Assembly (NCBI GenBank): GCA_033725935.1
Contig: MU867061.1
Coordinates: forward strand, 1,302,001-1,366,000
From: Cladorrhinum sp. PSN259
Lineage: Eukaryota > Ascomycota > Sordariomycetes > Sordariales > Podosporaceae
Length of the DNA stretch: 64,000 nucleotides
Reading direction: 5' to 3'
Part shown: positions 11,212-22,437 of the stretch, one piece after another
Layout: each line of letters begins with the position of its first letter
Position numbering within the stretch: position 1 is the stretch's first letter
Notes under the pieces: generated by a model
Database searches by the model: none
Told to the model about the DNA's origin: nothing
Seen by the model: the letters and a program-made list of their open reading frames with translations, nothing else
Position numbers and translations under genes: made by a program

Positions 11212-12045
11212 ATGAGCTCCTCTCAACAAAAGTGGTCCCTCACGGCCCACCTTCTCAGCACCAACTCCTCCCTCTTCGCTTCGGCAACCCAACACCCCTT
11301 TCTCCTCGCCGCCGCGCACGGTACTCTGCCCAAGGACACATTATCCCGCTGGCTAGCCAATGACCGGCTCTACATCCACTCGTACATCCGCGCGGCAGGG
11401 AAACTGCTAGAAAGCATCGAACTGCCAATCCAAACCGGTTCAAGTCCTTCTGAAACCGAGAGCTTCGAGATTCAGCTGGTCGATTGGCTGATTGAGGCCT
11501 TGGTAGCTGTAAGAAGGGAGGAGAGAATGTTTCTGGATGTGTCGGAGCGGTACGGACTGAGTCTCGAACTTGGTTCCTCGGAGATTGGCGTGGCGGCTGG
11601 AGGAAAACTGCCAGGGTTGGTGATTATTCAGGAGGCGTTCAAGAATATTGTCCCGGCAAAGCAGGAGCTCAGCACCAGATCAGTGGAGGGGACCGAGCCG
11701 AAGAGACTTCCCTGGCTAGAGGGCGCGGTAACGTTTTGGGGGACCGAGCGGTGTTACTTGGATGCTTGGTCCTGGGCCAAGGCTAATGAGCCGGAGTCAA
11801 AAGATGTGAGGGAGGACGCGGATGGAGGGGCCTTGAGGAAGGAGTTCATTCCTAATTGGAGCAGTAAGGGGTTTCGACAGTTTGTAGAGAAGCTCGGGGG
11901 ACTGATTGACGAGGCTGTTGGAAAGGAGCTCGAGAAGGTTGAAGGAGAGGAGAGAGATGGTGTCAAAGGCGAGATATTGGAGAGGATTGAGGGGAAGTGG
12001 AAGACGTTGCTGGAGGGTGAGAAGGCATTTTGGCCAGACATTTGA
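11212..12045 (+). CDS. TENA/THI-4-like (heme-oxygenase-fold) protein
   Basis: This single-exon gene encodes 277 residues. The N-terminal part carries the fungal TENA-like signature: ATQHPFLLAAAHGTLPKD, then RWLANDRLYIHSYIRAAGK. The family has an all-helical fold shared with bacterial thiaminase II and with heme oxygenase-like enzymes. The central segment WLEGAVTFWGTERCYLDAW matches the usual aromatic/acid helix near the active pocket. The C-terminal 60 residues are strongly charged (EKVEGEERDGVKGEILERIE) and probably helical. I infer a cytosolic role around thiamine or a related heterocycle, but fungal members of this subgroup are poorly characterised and the enzymatic activity is not established. 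Thi20-type kinase domains are absent, so it is a stand-alone TENA protein. Confidence 0.8.
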   Translation: MSSSQQKWSLTAHLLSTNSSLFASATQHPFLLAAAHGTLPKDTLSRWLANDRLYIHSYIRAAGKLLESIELPIQTGSSPSETESFEIQLVDWLIEALVAVRREERMFLDVSERYGLSLELGSSEIGVAAGGKLPGLVIIQEAFKNIVPAKQELSTRSVEGTEPKRLPWLEGAVTFWGTERCYLDAWSWAKANEPESKDVREDADGGALRKEFIPNWSSKGFRQFVEKLGGLIDEAVGKELEKVEGEERDGVKGEILERIEGKWKTLLEGEKAFWPDI

Positions 12046-12605
12046 AGCGTAGATGGCTCATGTTGTGTTGAATCTAGTCAAAGTATATACCCAACTTAAT
12101 GCAGGACCCCTTTCGTCATTTCTTCCTTATACTTGCATGAGACCCAATTCTGTGACGCTATTCTCCGTCCAATCCTTGTTGTAATCTCCTTAAATCACTA
12201 CTTCCAACGGAAATCGGCCACGGCACGCCCGCCAATTTAGGTCTTTTTTTTATCCCGATATTCCGCCCATTCAATCCAAACTAACACCTCAAGTTGCGCT
12301 TCAGGACGATGTGGAGGGCATGGATCCAACCCGAGGATGGATATCCACGTGAAAAAATTCAGTCACGCGACGCGCCTGCGTTTGGCCAACTGTGAATAAT
12401 AGACAATTCGGCGCATTCGCTCGAGCCGAATGAGCGCTTTGATCTCGGTGATGTGAGTCTGCAAAATCAGCCAAAGCAACTTCCACCCCGGATGTTGAGA
12501 GGAGCGAGCAGATCAACTCTTGCCCAAAGCACCGCTCATAAGCTCTGTCCAATGGCGTAGGACTGGCCGCCGGTCGGACTAGAGGAGCCAGCGGACTGTT
12601 CTGCT
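12046..12605. other. Intergenic, no gene seen
   Basis: This lies between the ends of two convergent genes. Only chance ORFs are present. Confidence 0.5.
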
Positions 12606-13194
12606 CTAGAACTGCAGGTTTGGGAACCTTTGGATGTGTTGATCAGAGATGCGTTTCAGCTCAGCTTGATGACCTTTTTGTGTGGTCTCCACAGCCCATT
12701 CGACGTGAATACGGGGCAGGTACTGGCGTCCGTGATTCGGACGAATTGAGTTCTGAAAGAGAGAGCCTAGGTCACTATACCTCAGGAAAAAGAGTCTTTT
12801 CCCATACAGCACACGAAGAGCCTCTTGATACACCTGTCTGCAAACTCGGAGCAGCCCGCACTGAAGAGGGGTTTTCATGTCATCCACGTCAAGATTAGGA
12901 CTCCAGAAATGAGCGGCGAAAGACCTAGTCGAAATGGTACGAGCTGAGCGATATTCGATATCATGCGATCCGATATTCTTGTGTCTGGTCTCAATACGAA
13001 GACATCGAATGAATAAAAGCCGCTCACAGACATTGTCAAACCATATTGGCGTGCCTATTCCCAAATGTAAATGGCGGCATATATCTACTCATGGTCACTG
13101 GCAGTGTATCTTGTAGAACATATCCGTATATCTCTGCGCGCACGGTGGTGGGTAGCGTGAGAAAATGAGGGCCTGTCTGGGTTGTATCGTACAT
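12606..13194 (-). pseudogene. DUF7730-like gene with a broken frame
   Basis: On the minus strand an ATG at 13194 opens MYDTTQTGPHFLTLPTTVRA followed by EIYGYVL. This is the N-terminal FLxLPxxVRxxIYxYVL block typical of fungal DUF7730/F-box-like proteins. That frame stops near 13038. A second frame, open from about 13085, carries the rest: IGTPIWFDNVCERLLFIRCL, then LLRVCRQVYQEALRVLYG, the family's other hallmark, ending at 12606. No GT-AG intron of workable length bridges the two frames; the best candidate is 44 nt and gives the wrong phase. I read it as a frameshifted pseudogene, or a one-base assembly error around 13040-13080. The intact product would be roughly 195 residues. Function in the family is unknown. 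Confidence 0.6.
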
Positions 13195-13710
13195 GGTGTA
13201 TACAGAGCTCTTCGTAAATGTCTGTCTGCTTGTGTGTGCTGTGAGGATCCAGTCGGAGGAAAGGCGGATTTAAAGAACAGAATTTGGATTGCGCGTAACT
13301 TTGTTCCTGTGTCCCTCTCGCAGCGGCTGAATTATTCTCCATGATCAAACTCTGGTTGTGGCGTTTGGATGGTGGGATGCGCTCCCCCATCAACTGTGCT
13401 CAGTGCAAGCAGACGCCATTTAGAATTACTTCCCCGGATACTGGGGGAAAGCGACGAATGGTATCAAGGGCTGGTTGAAGGCCAAGACTTCATCACGGCG
13501 CTTGACTGCATGCATGGTGGAGGCGGTTGTAGCTGCAGCAACAGGGATCACTTGCTGCAGCTGAACCTCTAGGCATCCGATAAGGCCCCCCAACACTGCG
13601 GGGCAAACTGTTTCAAAAGGCACTGACCCCGCTCCTCGTTTTGTGTATTCAGCCTCCTTTTTTTGTTTCTCAAACATTACAAAAGCTCATTTCATTTTTG
13701 CCCTCTTGCA
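13195..13710. other. Divergent intergenic region
   Basis: This probably holds the 5' regions of the DUF7730-like gene and of the dynamin-like gene. No other gene is seen. Confidence 0.45.
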
Positions 13711-16700
13711 ATGGCTCCATCACGCAAACCCGGACGAAGCAGCAAGATGGCTTCCGACAACGGGCAACAACAAACTCATGGTCTGAGAGAGACCATTGGC
13801 GAGCTGAATAATCTTGGACTCAGCAACCCCATCGATTTCCCTCAAATTGTTCTTATTGGTTCCAACTATGAAGGATACAGACTTGTTTTGGAAGCCATCT
13901 CTCGACTTCCTTTTCCTACCAAGGATGCATTTCCCAGTCGCTTCCCAACCGAGTTGCTTCTAAGACCTGCAGAGCAGACAAGCCTGCACGTCACAGCAAA
14001 CAACCAGCCAGTTGATGGATTTTCCAAGACTGGCTTCTCCATGGACGGTCTCCCCGACATTATTGACGAGGTCAAAGGGCGGATGCACGCGGGGGTGGCT
14101 GACAACGCTACCGATGAAGTGCTTCATGTCGAAATTTCAGGTCCGGGTCTGCCCGATTTCACAGTGATTGACTTCCCCAGTTCCTTACTATTTCGGCAAG
14201 GACCCAAGGAAGCCAGCGGCGACAAACTTGTCCAGCCCCTCCATGAGAAGTATCTGAGCCAGGAAGGCAACATCATTCTCGCCATCGTCTCTGCTGAGGA
14301 TGAATCCGAGGGCGCCGAAAAGTTTCTAAACAAAGCCAGGGAGTTTGATCCAAATGGCACCCGCACCATGGGAATCATGACCAAACTCGAGAAAACCGAT
14401 GGTAGCACGCCTGGTTCATGGGCACTACGAACTGCACAGAACCTCAACCCCCCATACACCTTCGGGCTTGGCTGGCACGTATTTCCAACTCATGCGGACA
14501 CAGAATCAACCACCTCAAACACAGAAACCAAATCTGGCGCCGATTCGGATTCCTCTGGGAAATGGCGCTGGTCAAGGATTGAGCCGGCAAGCCGCGGCCG
14601 TGAAAACCTTCGCGTGAAACTCAACACCCTTCTCCTAGAGCACATTCGAAAGAAGCTCTCCGGGCCTATCACTGAGATTAAGCAGCTTATTGCGCAACAC
14701 GAAAGCAGGCTAACCGAGCTGGGAGATAATCGAAAATACTTGATCAAAAATGTTTCTTGCTACCACAAGTTAGCTCACGACGCCCTTCAAGGGAATTACA
14801 CGGATCCCTTTTTCGGCAAATTATACTCAGACCTCCCCGACTCGTCCTACGAGAACCGTCGAGTCCGGAAGTTCAGAGCATTGGTGAAAGATCTCAATCG
14901 CGCCTTCAATCGTGTCATGTCTGCACATGGTCATAGGAGACTCATCGTCTGGGAATCCGAGGATTATGGTAGCGAAGACAGTGATGAAGAAGAGGCAGGA
15001 GAGCAACCAGACTATCTCGCACCGTTGGTTGATCTATATGACGTTCCGCGCCCCAAGTCGGTGCTGCTCCAGGACCTTGAACGCGAATTGGAAGCAGTCG
15101 CACCAGAGAACGAAGGCACCGGCTTTACCAGCTCCATTCATGGCATCCTAGCACTACATCTTTTCCGAGATCAGATTCAGCCTTGGGAGGCGATCGCCAA
15201 GCGTCATATTGAGCTTATGGCCCATTTCGCGCATCGCTTTGCTGAGAAGGTTGTTTTTCACGCAGCCGGATGCGACACAGAGATAGGAGATACACTGGTG
15301 AAGGCTTACGTTGACCCCTATTTTGAACAGAAGTCCATTCAGCTTAAAGCCAAGCTCGATGAGCTGCTCTATCACTATCGACATGGGTACGACCTACAGC
15401 CGTTGCATGGCAACCACAGTCAGCTACAAGTCAGCCGCAGCAGGAGATATGATGGCCATGCTGGAGACACTTCTGCTTCCAAAATTCTCGGCATCTCAGC
15501 CCATTCAGACATTTATGACGACACCGAGGGCCTTGGATTAAGCAAAATCGTTGACACCATGGAGGAATATTATGAGAATGCACTTGGGATATTTATCGAT
15601 AACGTCGTGGTTCTAGCAGTAGAAAACTGCCTTATCCGCGATATTCCGAGCATCATCAGCTTTGACACAGTCTCAGAAATACCAGACAAGGAAATGCAGA
15701 AACTTGTTGCAGAGTCAAAAGATGGGTTGAAGAACAAACTGAACAGGCTAGAAAAGGCGCTGGCGGCTTGTCAGGCGCTTCAACCGCAGGAACAAACCGG
15801 TAAACACGCACTTATGAGATGCTTCCAGGGGCTCCAAGCTAATTTGCATGTCTGCACTAGGAATAGCCCGAGGCCTGGTTCTTCTTCGTCCGCCAGTAAC
15901 GACATCCCGTATTAAAGCACTGAGGTCAGCACGAGGTTCTCCTTCTCCGGGGCCCTCGGCAACAAACCCTGGCCCACCTACACCAGCTCCGTCGGTTCCC
16001 AAGCCGAATTCCACCGATAGCACTGCTCATAACCCTACTAGCAATACAACCCAGCCTGCTTCCACCAAAGATGCAGCTCCTAACACTGTTAGTAACACAA
16101 CTAAACCCTCTACCGCAGCTTCGCTAACACTTGTTCATCCAAAGGTGAACGACCCACCTCCAGCTACATCCGCTCCCAAGACCACCGGTGCCTTTGGCGG
16201 TGGCCCGACTGCTTCTAATCCGAGTACTTCAAAACCCACTGGTGGATTGTTTGGCACGCCCACTGCGGCCACTTCAAAACCAACTGGTGGGTTATTTGGA
16301 GCGTCTACTGCGTCAACTGCCGGTCCTCCTCCATCCACAGGAGGTCTCTTCGCGATCACTCGTTCAGCAAATACCACTTCGACTGACACCGCAACTTCTG
16401 GTGGATTGTTTGGAGGATTAAATGCATCCACCACGACGAAGACCGGTGGAGGTCTTTTTGGTGGAACTAGCACTTCCGGCACCACTCTTCCCCCCAGCGG
16501 CCTATTTTCCGGTACTGGGGCCACTGCCAACGCCGCTCCTTCCACCGGTGGTCTTTTCGGTGCAGCTTTCAAGACGGCTGCAGATGTACCTTATAGTGGA
16601 CCGCCTAAGTCTGGTCTCTTTACCACAAATTTGAACGCCACTAGTACCAGCACTGCTCCTTCAAATAGCACCAAAAGCATCTTTGCGGATTCGGCGGCCA

Positions 16701-16978
16701 GTAGTACCAGCACTGCTCCTTCAAATAGCACCAAAAGCATCTTTGGAGCGAAACGGTTTCCCGCTGACAATGGGGCTTCTACTGCTACCTCTACAGGTGG
16801 AGTTTTCGGTTCCCGCCCCGTCTCGACCGGCGCCTCCGGAGCGCCTGCTACTATCACTGCTACCTCTACTAGTACCCTAGCTGCTGCTCCTCCGAACAGT
16901 GGCAGTCCGAGCCAGTTTGTAACGAAGCCGGCATCGTCGAGTCTTTTTAGCGACAAAGCTTCTAGTAAATCCAGTTAG
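13711..16978 (+). CDS. Dynamin-like pseudo-GTPase with GLFG-repeat tail
   Basis: The first exon starts at 13711 (MAPSRKPGRSS; an in-frame ATG at 13663 is less likely). It has a dynamin layout: G domain about residues 43-300, stalk with GPITEIKQLIAQHESRL and YVDPYFEQKSIQLKAKLDEL, and a GED near the end (MEEYYENALGIFIDNVVVLA). The GTPase site is degenerate: GSNYEGYR at residues 50-57 replaces the P-loop GKS, DFPSS replaces DxPG, and TKLE replaces TKxD. Read straight, this frame stops at 15915. I propose a 91-nt intron, 15896-15986 (GTAACG...CAG), that joins it in frame to 15987-16978. The second part is Ser/Thr-rich with GGLFG, GLFS and SIFG motifs as in FG nucleoporins. Spliced length is about 1058 residues. 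The alternative is two separate overlapping genes. Function may be membrane or nuclear-pore associated; this is inference. Confidence 0.65.
16642..16745 (+). repeat. 60-bp tandem duplication in the FG tail
   Basis: A stretch of 44 identical bases beginning TAGTACCAGCACTGCTCC occurs at 16642-16685 and again at 16702-16745. It duplicates an in-frame 20-residue unit containing STSTAPSNSTKSIF. The near-perfect identity implies recent slippage or unequal exchange. Confidence 0.85.
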
Positions 16979-18483
16979 TCACCTCACGAACTCGTGCTGA
17001 GCATCTGTGAACATCAGCTTAACTGTGCCGCAGAGATGCTCAACAAGCATGGCGAAGACACCAAGTGCCTTGGTACGGCAAAGATACTGGCGTTTCCTCC
17101 TTTTTCCGAGCGTACGACATCATCTTCAATGAAAGAAAGTTATCATTGTATTTGCGCCTTGACGAATGCCAGAGCATGGTCCCCAGAGGAGCTGAGGGTT
17201 GTTGATTACGAGAAGGGTAATTTTCGGTCACCGAGTTAGTTTGTTTGGTTGGTGAGGATGTTGCGGCACGGACTTGGGGAAAGTGAGGGCACGTGGGGAT
17301 GAATACAGCAGCAATATTGTAACAAGTAACGATGGTTAATGGAGAAGTGGGGAGTAAGTGCCTGGATTAATTATTTCAGTTTGAAGTCGACGTGGCTTTG
17401 GTCAGGTGATGAAGATCTAGGGCAAGGAAGGGAGTTTGAGTTTAGATGTATGGGCGAAAAGATGGCAAGAATTCTCTTTGGTATGTATGTAGTAATCAGA
17501 TATCTTGTGTCTAACCAAAATAAACCCTTTCAGCTCAATTTAGTCAATCATGCATTTCTTCCCCATCTGTACCTAATCACCTAGCCACTCCAGCAATCAT
17601 CGTCGTGATGGAATCCCCAGTCAATATCATTAATTCCGGCAGGCAGACGGTCCAAAAATCAGTCGGAATAGTATGAGTCCTAACCAGCATCGTCAATAAT
17701 ATCCCGAACAACACCACCCTAGTTGTCATCGTTGTCGTTGTCGGCATAGTCGTCATGGATAGTCATTTTCCCACCGACTGCTGTTATAGCTCATAGTTAC
17801 AACAGTTTTTGCCCGCTTCCTTTCCTGATCCCATCGACCTCATCGCGCCTTTATCGGCTAATGAGGTCTCGGTTAGATACCTTGGCGATGCGGAGGCGTG
17901 TGTTGAATCTTCTGAGATTGTTCCCGCGCTACGGGCGGGGCTGCGTCCATGTAAGTGTACAGTACCTGAAAGCAGGAAGTGGGCCGGTCCCAAGTATGCG
18001 GTTGAATGACTAATCATCAAAGGACCTGCAGGGAGCTTGCGTGTCTGACAACCTGCAACCTGGAAGTTTGTTGGTGGCGGCCCACTGAAAGATGGGATGC
18101 CACAACGCCAAGCAACCCCCTGTGACAGCCGGGAAGTCGGCAACCGTATCCTCGATTTGGGGCGTGCTGCGAAACGCAATTCCGACTTCAAACAATTAAA
18201 CCACCTTTTCGACAATTCCATCCTATGCCGGGGCCCGCACAAAGCAGCTGGCCTGATGATTGTCGCACTGTTGAGCTCGATCTGTTGACGACCGCTTAAT
18301 CTTCACTACACTCATTTGCAACCTTCCAACGAAGACGATAACAGACCAACTATCCAATCTCCCATCCCCTAATTCGCCATTCCCTTGACCCGGTCCCCTT
18401 GTCCCTTGCTTGTCCTTACGCTCGCTGTCCAAACTCTTTTTGAACCTCGAATGCCCACAACGCGGTCGCAATAACCAAACACC
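16979..18483. other. Intergenic, no gene seen
   Basis: This is the 3' flank of the dynamin/FG gene and the promoter of the next gene. No frame here shows domain or splice evidence. Short GTCGTTGTCGTTGTCGGC-type triplet repeats lie near 17727. Confidence 0.45.
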
Positions 18484-21239
18484 ATGGCGCCAGACGCGAA
18501 CCAAAGATACGACCCGGTGCCGCCGATACCGAGCTACGAGGAAGCCGTCGCGGGCGGAAGCACCGACTGGCACCACCAACAAATACCACCTTCTCCCATT
18601 GACGATACTCGACCAGACGCGCGCGAGGGACAATCGCTTCTGGGAGGCTCCCACCTCCACGCATCCACCTCCCAGAATGGCCGTGGCGGGCGATCCCCGG
18701 GCTATCGAGCGCCCACTGTCGAATCCGATGATGAAAGCAACCTTTTCAGCTCCGACGACTCCGACTCCGACGACGAAGCGGACCATGTCCGCCGAGAAAT
18801 GCAAGAGTTAGAAATAGACGATTCAGATGTACGATCGCAAAATAGATCGTTATGGAGGAAGCGCATTGCATTTTCGATGCCGCAATGGCGATGGAGGTGG
18901 AAATGGAGGTTACCACGCTTACGGAGACGGGAGGCGGCGACCGAAACGACTACCGATACCGACGCCGAGAATACAAACTCCGACACGACAACCCCGGCCT
19001 CGCGCTTTGCGCTCCCGAAGTTTGGCAGTGAAGCCCTCTTCCTGCTTATTGGCCGCATGATCGCCATCACCATGGTGTTAGGCTTCCTATACCTGATTTT
19101 CGCCAGTAACATGTTTAGCAGCATGTTGCCTCGATTTAGCTCCGAGGAAATCCTGCGTTGGATAAGATCGGCCGACCCGAACAACATCCAAGATCACATC
19201 AGACATTTCACCAGCTACGCGCACATTGCTGGTACCGAAGGTGACTACGCAATGATGCTAGATATCGAGAGCATGCTTCTCAGCTATGGATTCGACTCTG
19301 TCAAGCGGGACGAATATAAGGTGTACTTGAACTATCCCACTGTCGACGGGAGATCGGTAGAAATTCTCGACGCCGACGGAAAGGTTGCTTGGAAGGCCAG
19401 GCTGGAAGAGGAGGAAGTCGGTGGTGAGACCAGAGGACGACAAACCTACTCGTTTCACGGTCTGTCCAAGTCAGGCGACGTCAAGGGTCCCCTGATTTAC
19501 GCAAACTACGGCTCGAGACAAGATTTCCAGAAACTCAAGGATCTCGGTGTCGACACCAAGGGCGCGATCGCATTAATTAGATACCACGGCTTCACGGATG
19601 ACGTTGGCGCGAGGATCAAGGCAGCGGAGCTGGCTGGCTTTGCAGGCTGTCTCGTTTATAGCGACCCCAAGGATGATGGCTCCACACTTGGCGCGGTTGC
19701 GCCCAATGGGCCCTTCACGCCGGAAGATGCAGTACACAGGGCATCGGTTGGCTTGAGGAAATGGGTCGTGGGTGATGTCCTGACTCCTGGTTGGGGCAGC
19801 AAGGACAAGCTTCCACGCATGAACCGGGAGCAAACGAAGGGGTTGGTCCAGATACCAAGTCTTCCTCTGGCTTGGCGCGACGCTCAGCACCTCCTTCAGC
19901 ACCTCAAGGGGCACGGTCAGCACGTCCCTGATGGTTGGCAAGGAGATGTCCCCGCTGTTGAGTGGTGGACAGGAAATCACTCGTCACCCATTGTACGCCT
20001 TAAAAACATCCAGGATGAAGTCGACAAACAGAGCATCTGGAATGTTTATGCCCGGATCCCGGGCATGGAGCAGGAGAACAAGAAGATCATTATTGGTAAC
20101 CATCGCGACTCATGGGCGTTTGGGGCTGTTTCCCCTCACTCTGGAACGGCTGTCATGCTTGAGGTTGCCCGCCTGTTTGGAGCACTCTACTCACAAGGTT
20201 GGCGCCCCCTTCGAACTATCGAGTTCGCGTCTTGGGATGGAGCTACATACAACCTGATCGGATCCACCGAGTACGTCGAGCAACATGACGATGAACTAAA
20301 AGCAAATGGGATCGCCTACATCAATCTTGACAAGGCCGTTATAGGCGACACATTCCGTGCTTCCGGTTCGCCTGTTTTCCGCAAACTGCTCCTCCAAGTC
20401 TTGTATAACATCCAAGACCCGAGCGGCCAGACTAACTTACTTGACCTTTGGAACCAACGGAACGGTGACCTTGAAGGGCTGGGGCTTGATTCGGATTACG
20501 TCGCGTTCCAGGACATTGTCGGTACGTCGTCCCTCGACATCGGCTTTGATGGCCCCGGGTTCCCATACGCCACCAGTTACGAGAACCTCGACTGGATGGG
20601 CCGTATCGCTGATCCGGAGTTCACATACCATACGCTGTTGGCTCAGATTTTGTCGCTCCTCATTCTTGAGCTCTCGAATCGACCCATCTTGCCGTTCGAC
20701 ATGACTGCTTATGCAGACAAGTTGACTATCTGGGCTGAGGAGCTCGAGACATGGGTAAAAGCTCAAGGGACGAAGGAATCACCTGCCATTATCGTGTTTG
20801 ATAACCTCAAGAGGGCGACGGAGGAGGTTGCCATGGCCGCCAGGAACTTCATCAAGTGGGAAGTCAGTTGGGACAATAGTATTTTGGGCGGCAGCGGCTG
20901 GGAGCCAAATAACTTGGGGAAGAAGAGGCAGGAGTATAATTCGAGGATGGGCACCTTTGAGACCGAGCTGTTGGATGATGCAGGGGTAAGTCTTTGCTCC
21001 TTGTGAGATATGTGTGGGTGATTGTTTTGCTAACGCGTTCCGTTGTGTTACAGATACCAGGAAGGACGCAGTACAAGCACGTCATTTTTGGTCCCGGCTT
21101 GCTCTGGGATGACAACAAGGAGGCGTACTTCCCTACCATCAGGGACGCCGTCAGTTCGGGCAATTGGAGCCTGGCGCAGCAGCAGGTTAACAAGGTTGCA
21201 AATATCTTGACTGCGGCTGCGGAGAATTTAGCTTTTTGA
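18484..21239 (+). CDS. Transferrin-receptor/GCPII-like membrane protein
   Basis: Exons are 18484-20985 and 21054-21239, with a 68-nt intron (GTAAGT, GCTAAC branch, CAG), giving about 895 residues. It is a type II membrane protein. An N-terminal cytosolic region of about 185 residues carries a PPxY-like stretch (VPPIPSYEEA) and acidic Ser/Asp clusters. One membrane span follows (LLIGRMIAITMVLGFLYLIF), then a PA domain, an M28-like domain and a helical dimerisation domain. Compared with human GCPII the zinc site is lost: HRDSW is kept (His540) and Asp616 is kept, but the bridging Asp is Ser550, the Glu pair is Ala587-Thr588, and the last His is Ala696. It should therefore be catalytically dead, like transferrin receptor. 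Yeast Tre1/Tre2, adaptors for Rsp5 in transporter turnover, are the likely functional model (inference). Start context is good. Confidence 0.85.
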
Positions 21240-21566
21240 TCTCCAGCCCATAGTGCCCGCATTCCTTCTTTGCACTCTCTTTTTCCCTTTTCCTTTATAT
21301 GTTGGGTTTCTTGTTGATACAACAACTACACCGACGATTTTCTTGTATATCTTTCATTTGGTTATTCTCTCTTTATGTTGAAAGAATGCGGGTGAGGGCT
21401 AAAAGTTAAGTGGCCTCTCGGTGTGGTAACGGTGGTAACGGTAGGGTTGATTAGAAAGTGGAATGAGGGAGGAAAACAAAGCATTGCATCGGCGTTTTTC
21501 TCTTTTGGATAACTGTTGGTTTCTTTTAAGAAAATAAAAATAATAAGACACACTTGTGACTCGATC

Positions 21567-21598
<32 letters not shown>

Positions 21599-22437
21599 GT
21601 TTCCTTGCTTTTTAATAACTCGACTCGAAACGGAGGAAGGAATGAAAGAAAGAAAGAAAGATGGATATACTGAACTGGACATTTCAGGTTTGAGGTCTAA
21701 AGGGGTTGTATGTATGCATATCATTTATTGAAGAAAGGGACGGGGGGGAGGCCGACACACACACAATGCACACAACAAGCGTTATGTGCAGTACTTGACT
21801 TGTACTTGACTTGTACTTGACTTTACTTGAACCCCCCCCCCCCCCCCTTTTTTTTTTTTTTTTTTTTTTCTAGTTTGGTTGGTGCTTCAGCAAGCAATTG
21901 GAAGCGACCTTGCTTTTGTGGTTTTTTATTACATATATCCCTTCTCACATCTGCTTTTCCAAACAGAAGAAGGCGTGAGAAATTTCCATTTTGAATCAAG
22001 AAAACAGCACCTCCTCTCAACAGGTGGCCTGGGTTGGGGTTGGGGCAGGATAATAAATAACAAAAACCAAACTTTAAAACAAACAGAAAACAGTGAAAAC
22101 CAAATAATGAAATGTGAAAGGTATAGAGAACTTTAAAAATATCTTCGATTCAGTTCATCACCCCTTCATCGTCTTCTCCAGGAAACACTATAAAGGACTC
22201 GATCTGGTCGTTACGAGTTTTTTAATTACTTACTTTCCCTTTTTTGCGCTCCGTTAATCATTCTTACTTGGTCATCATACCATTCCCCTTCCATCACGTC
22301 CCTAACATACTCAAGGGAGTGTCAACAACAAAAAATAAACTATCCTTCTCTCCGACTCATAAAACACAAAAAACAAGACAACGTCTCTCTCTCATACAAA
22401 TATACACCATTACTACTCCCTCCCTTATAAATCAGGC
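21240..22437. other. Convergent 3' intergenic region rich in homopolymers
   Basis: Two genes converge here. A T tract lies at about 21571-21598, and a C/T tract at 21832-21869. No gene is seen. Confidence 0.5.
21791..21869. repeat. 11-bp direct repeats followed by C16-T22 tract
   Basis: Three tandem copies of GTACTTGACTT (21791-21823) are followed by a run of 16 C (21832-21847) directly joined to 22 T (21848-21869). Homopolymer lengths may be affected by sequencing error. Confidence 0.8.

Noticed and set aside
16135..16956. Long minus-strand frames opposite the FG tail
   Set aside because: They are mirror images of the Gly/Ser/Thr codon bias in the FG repeats.
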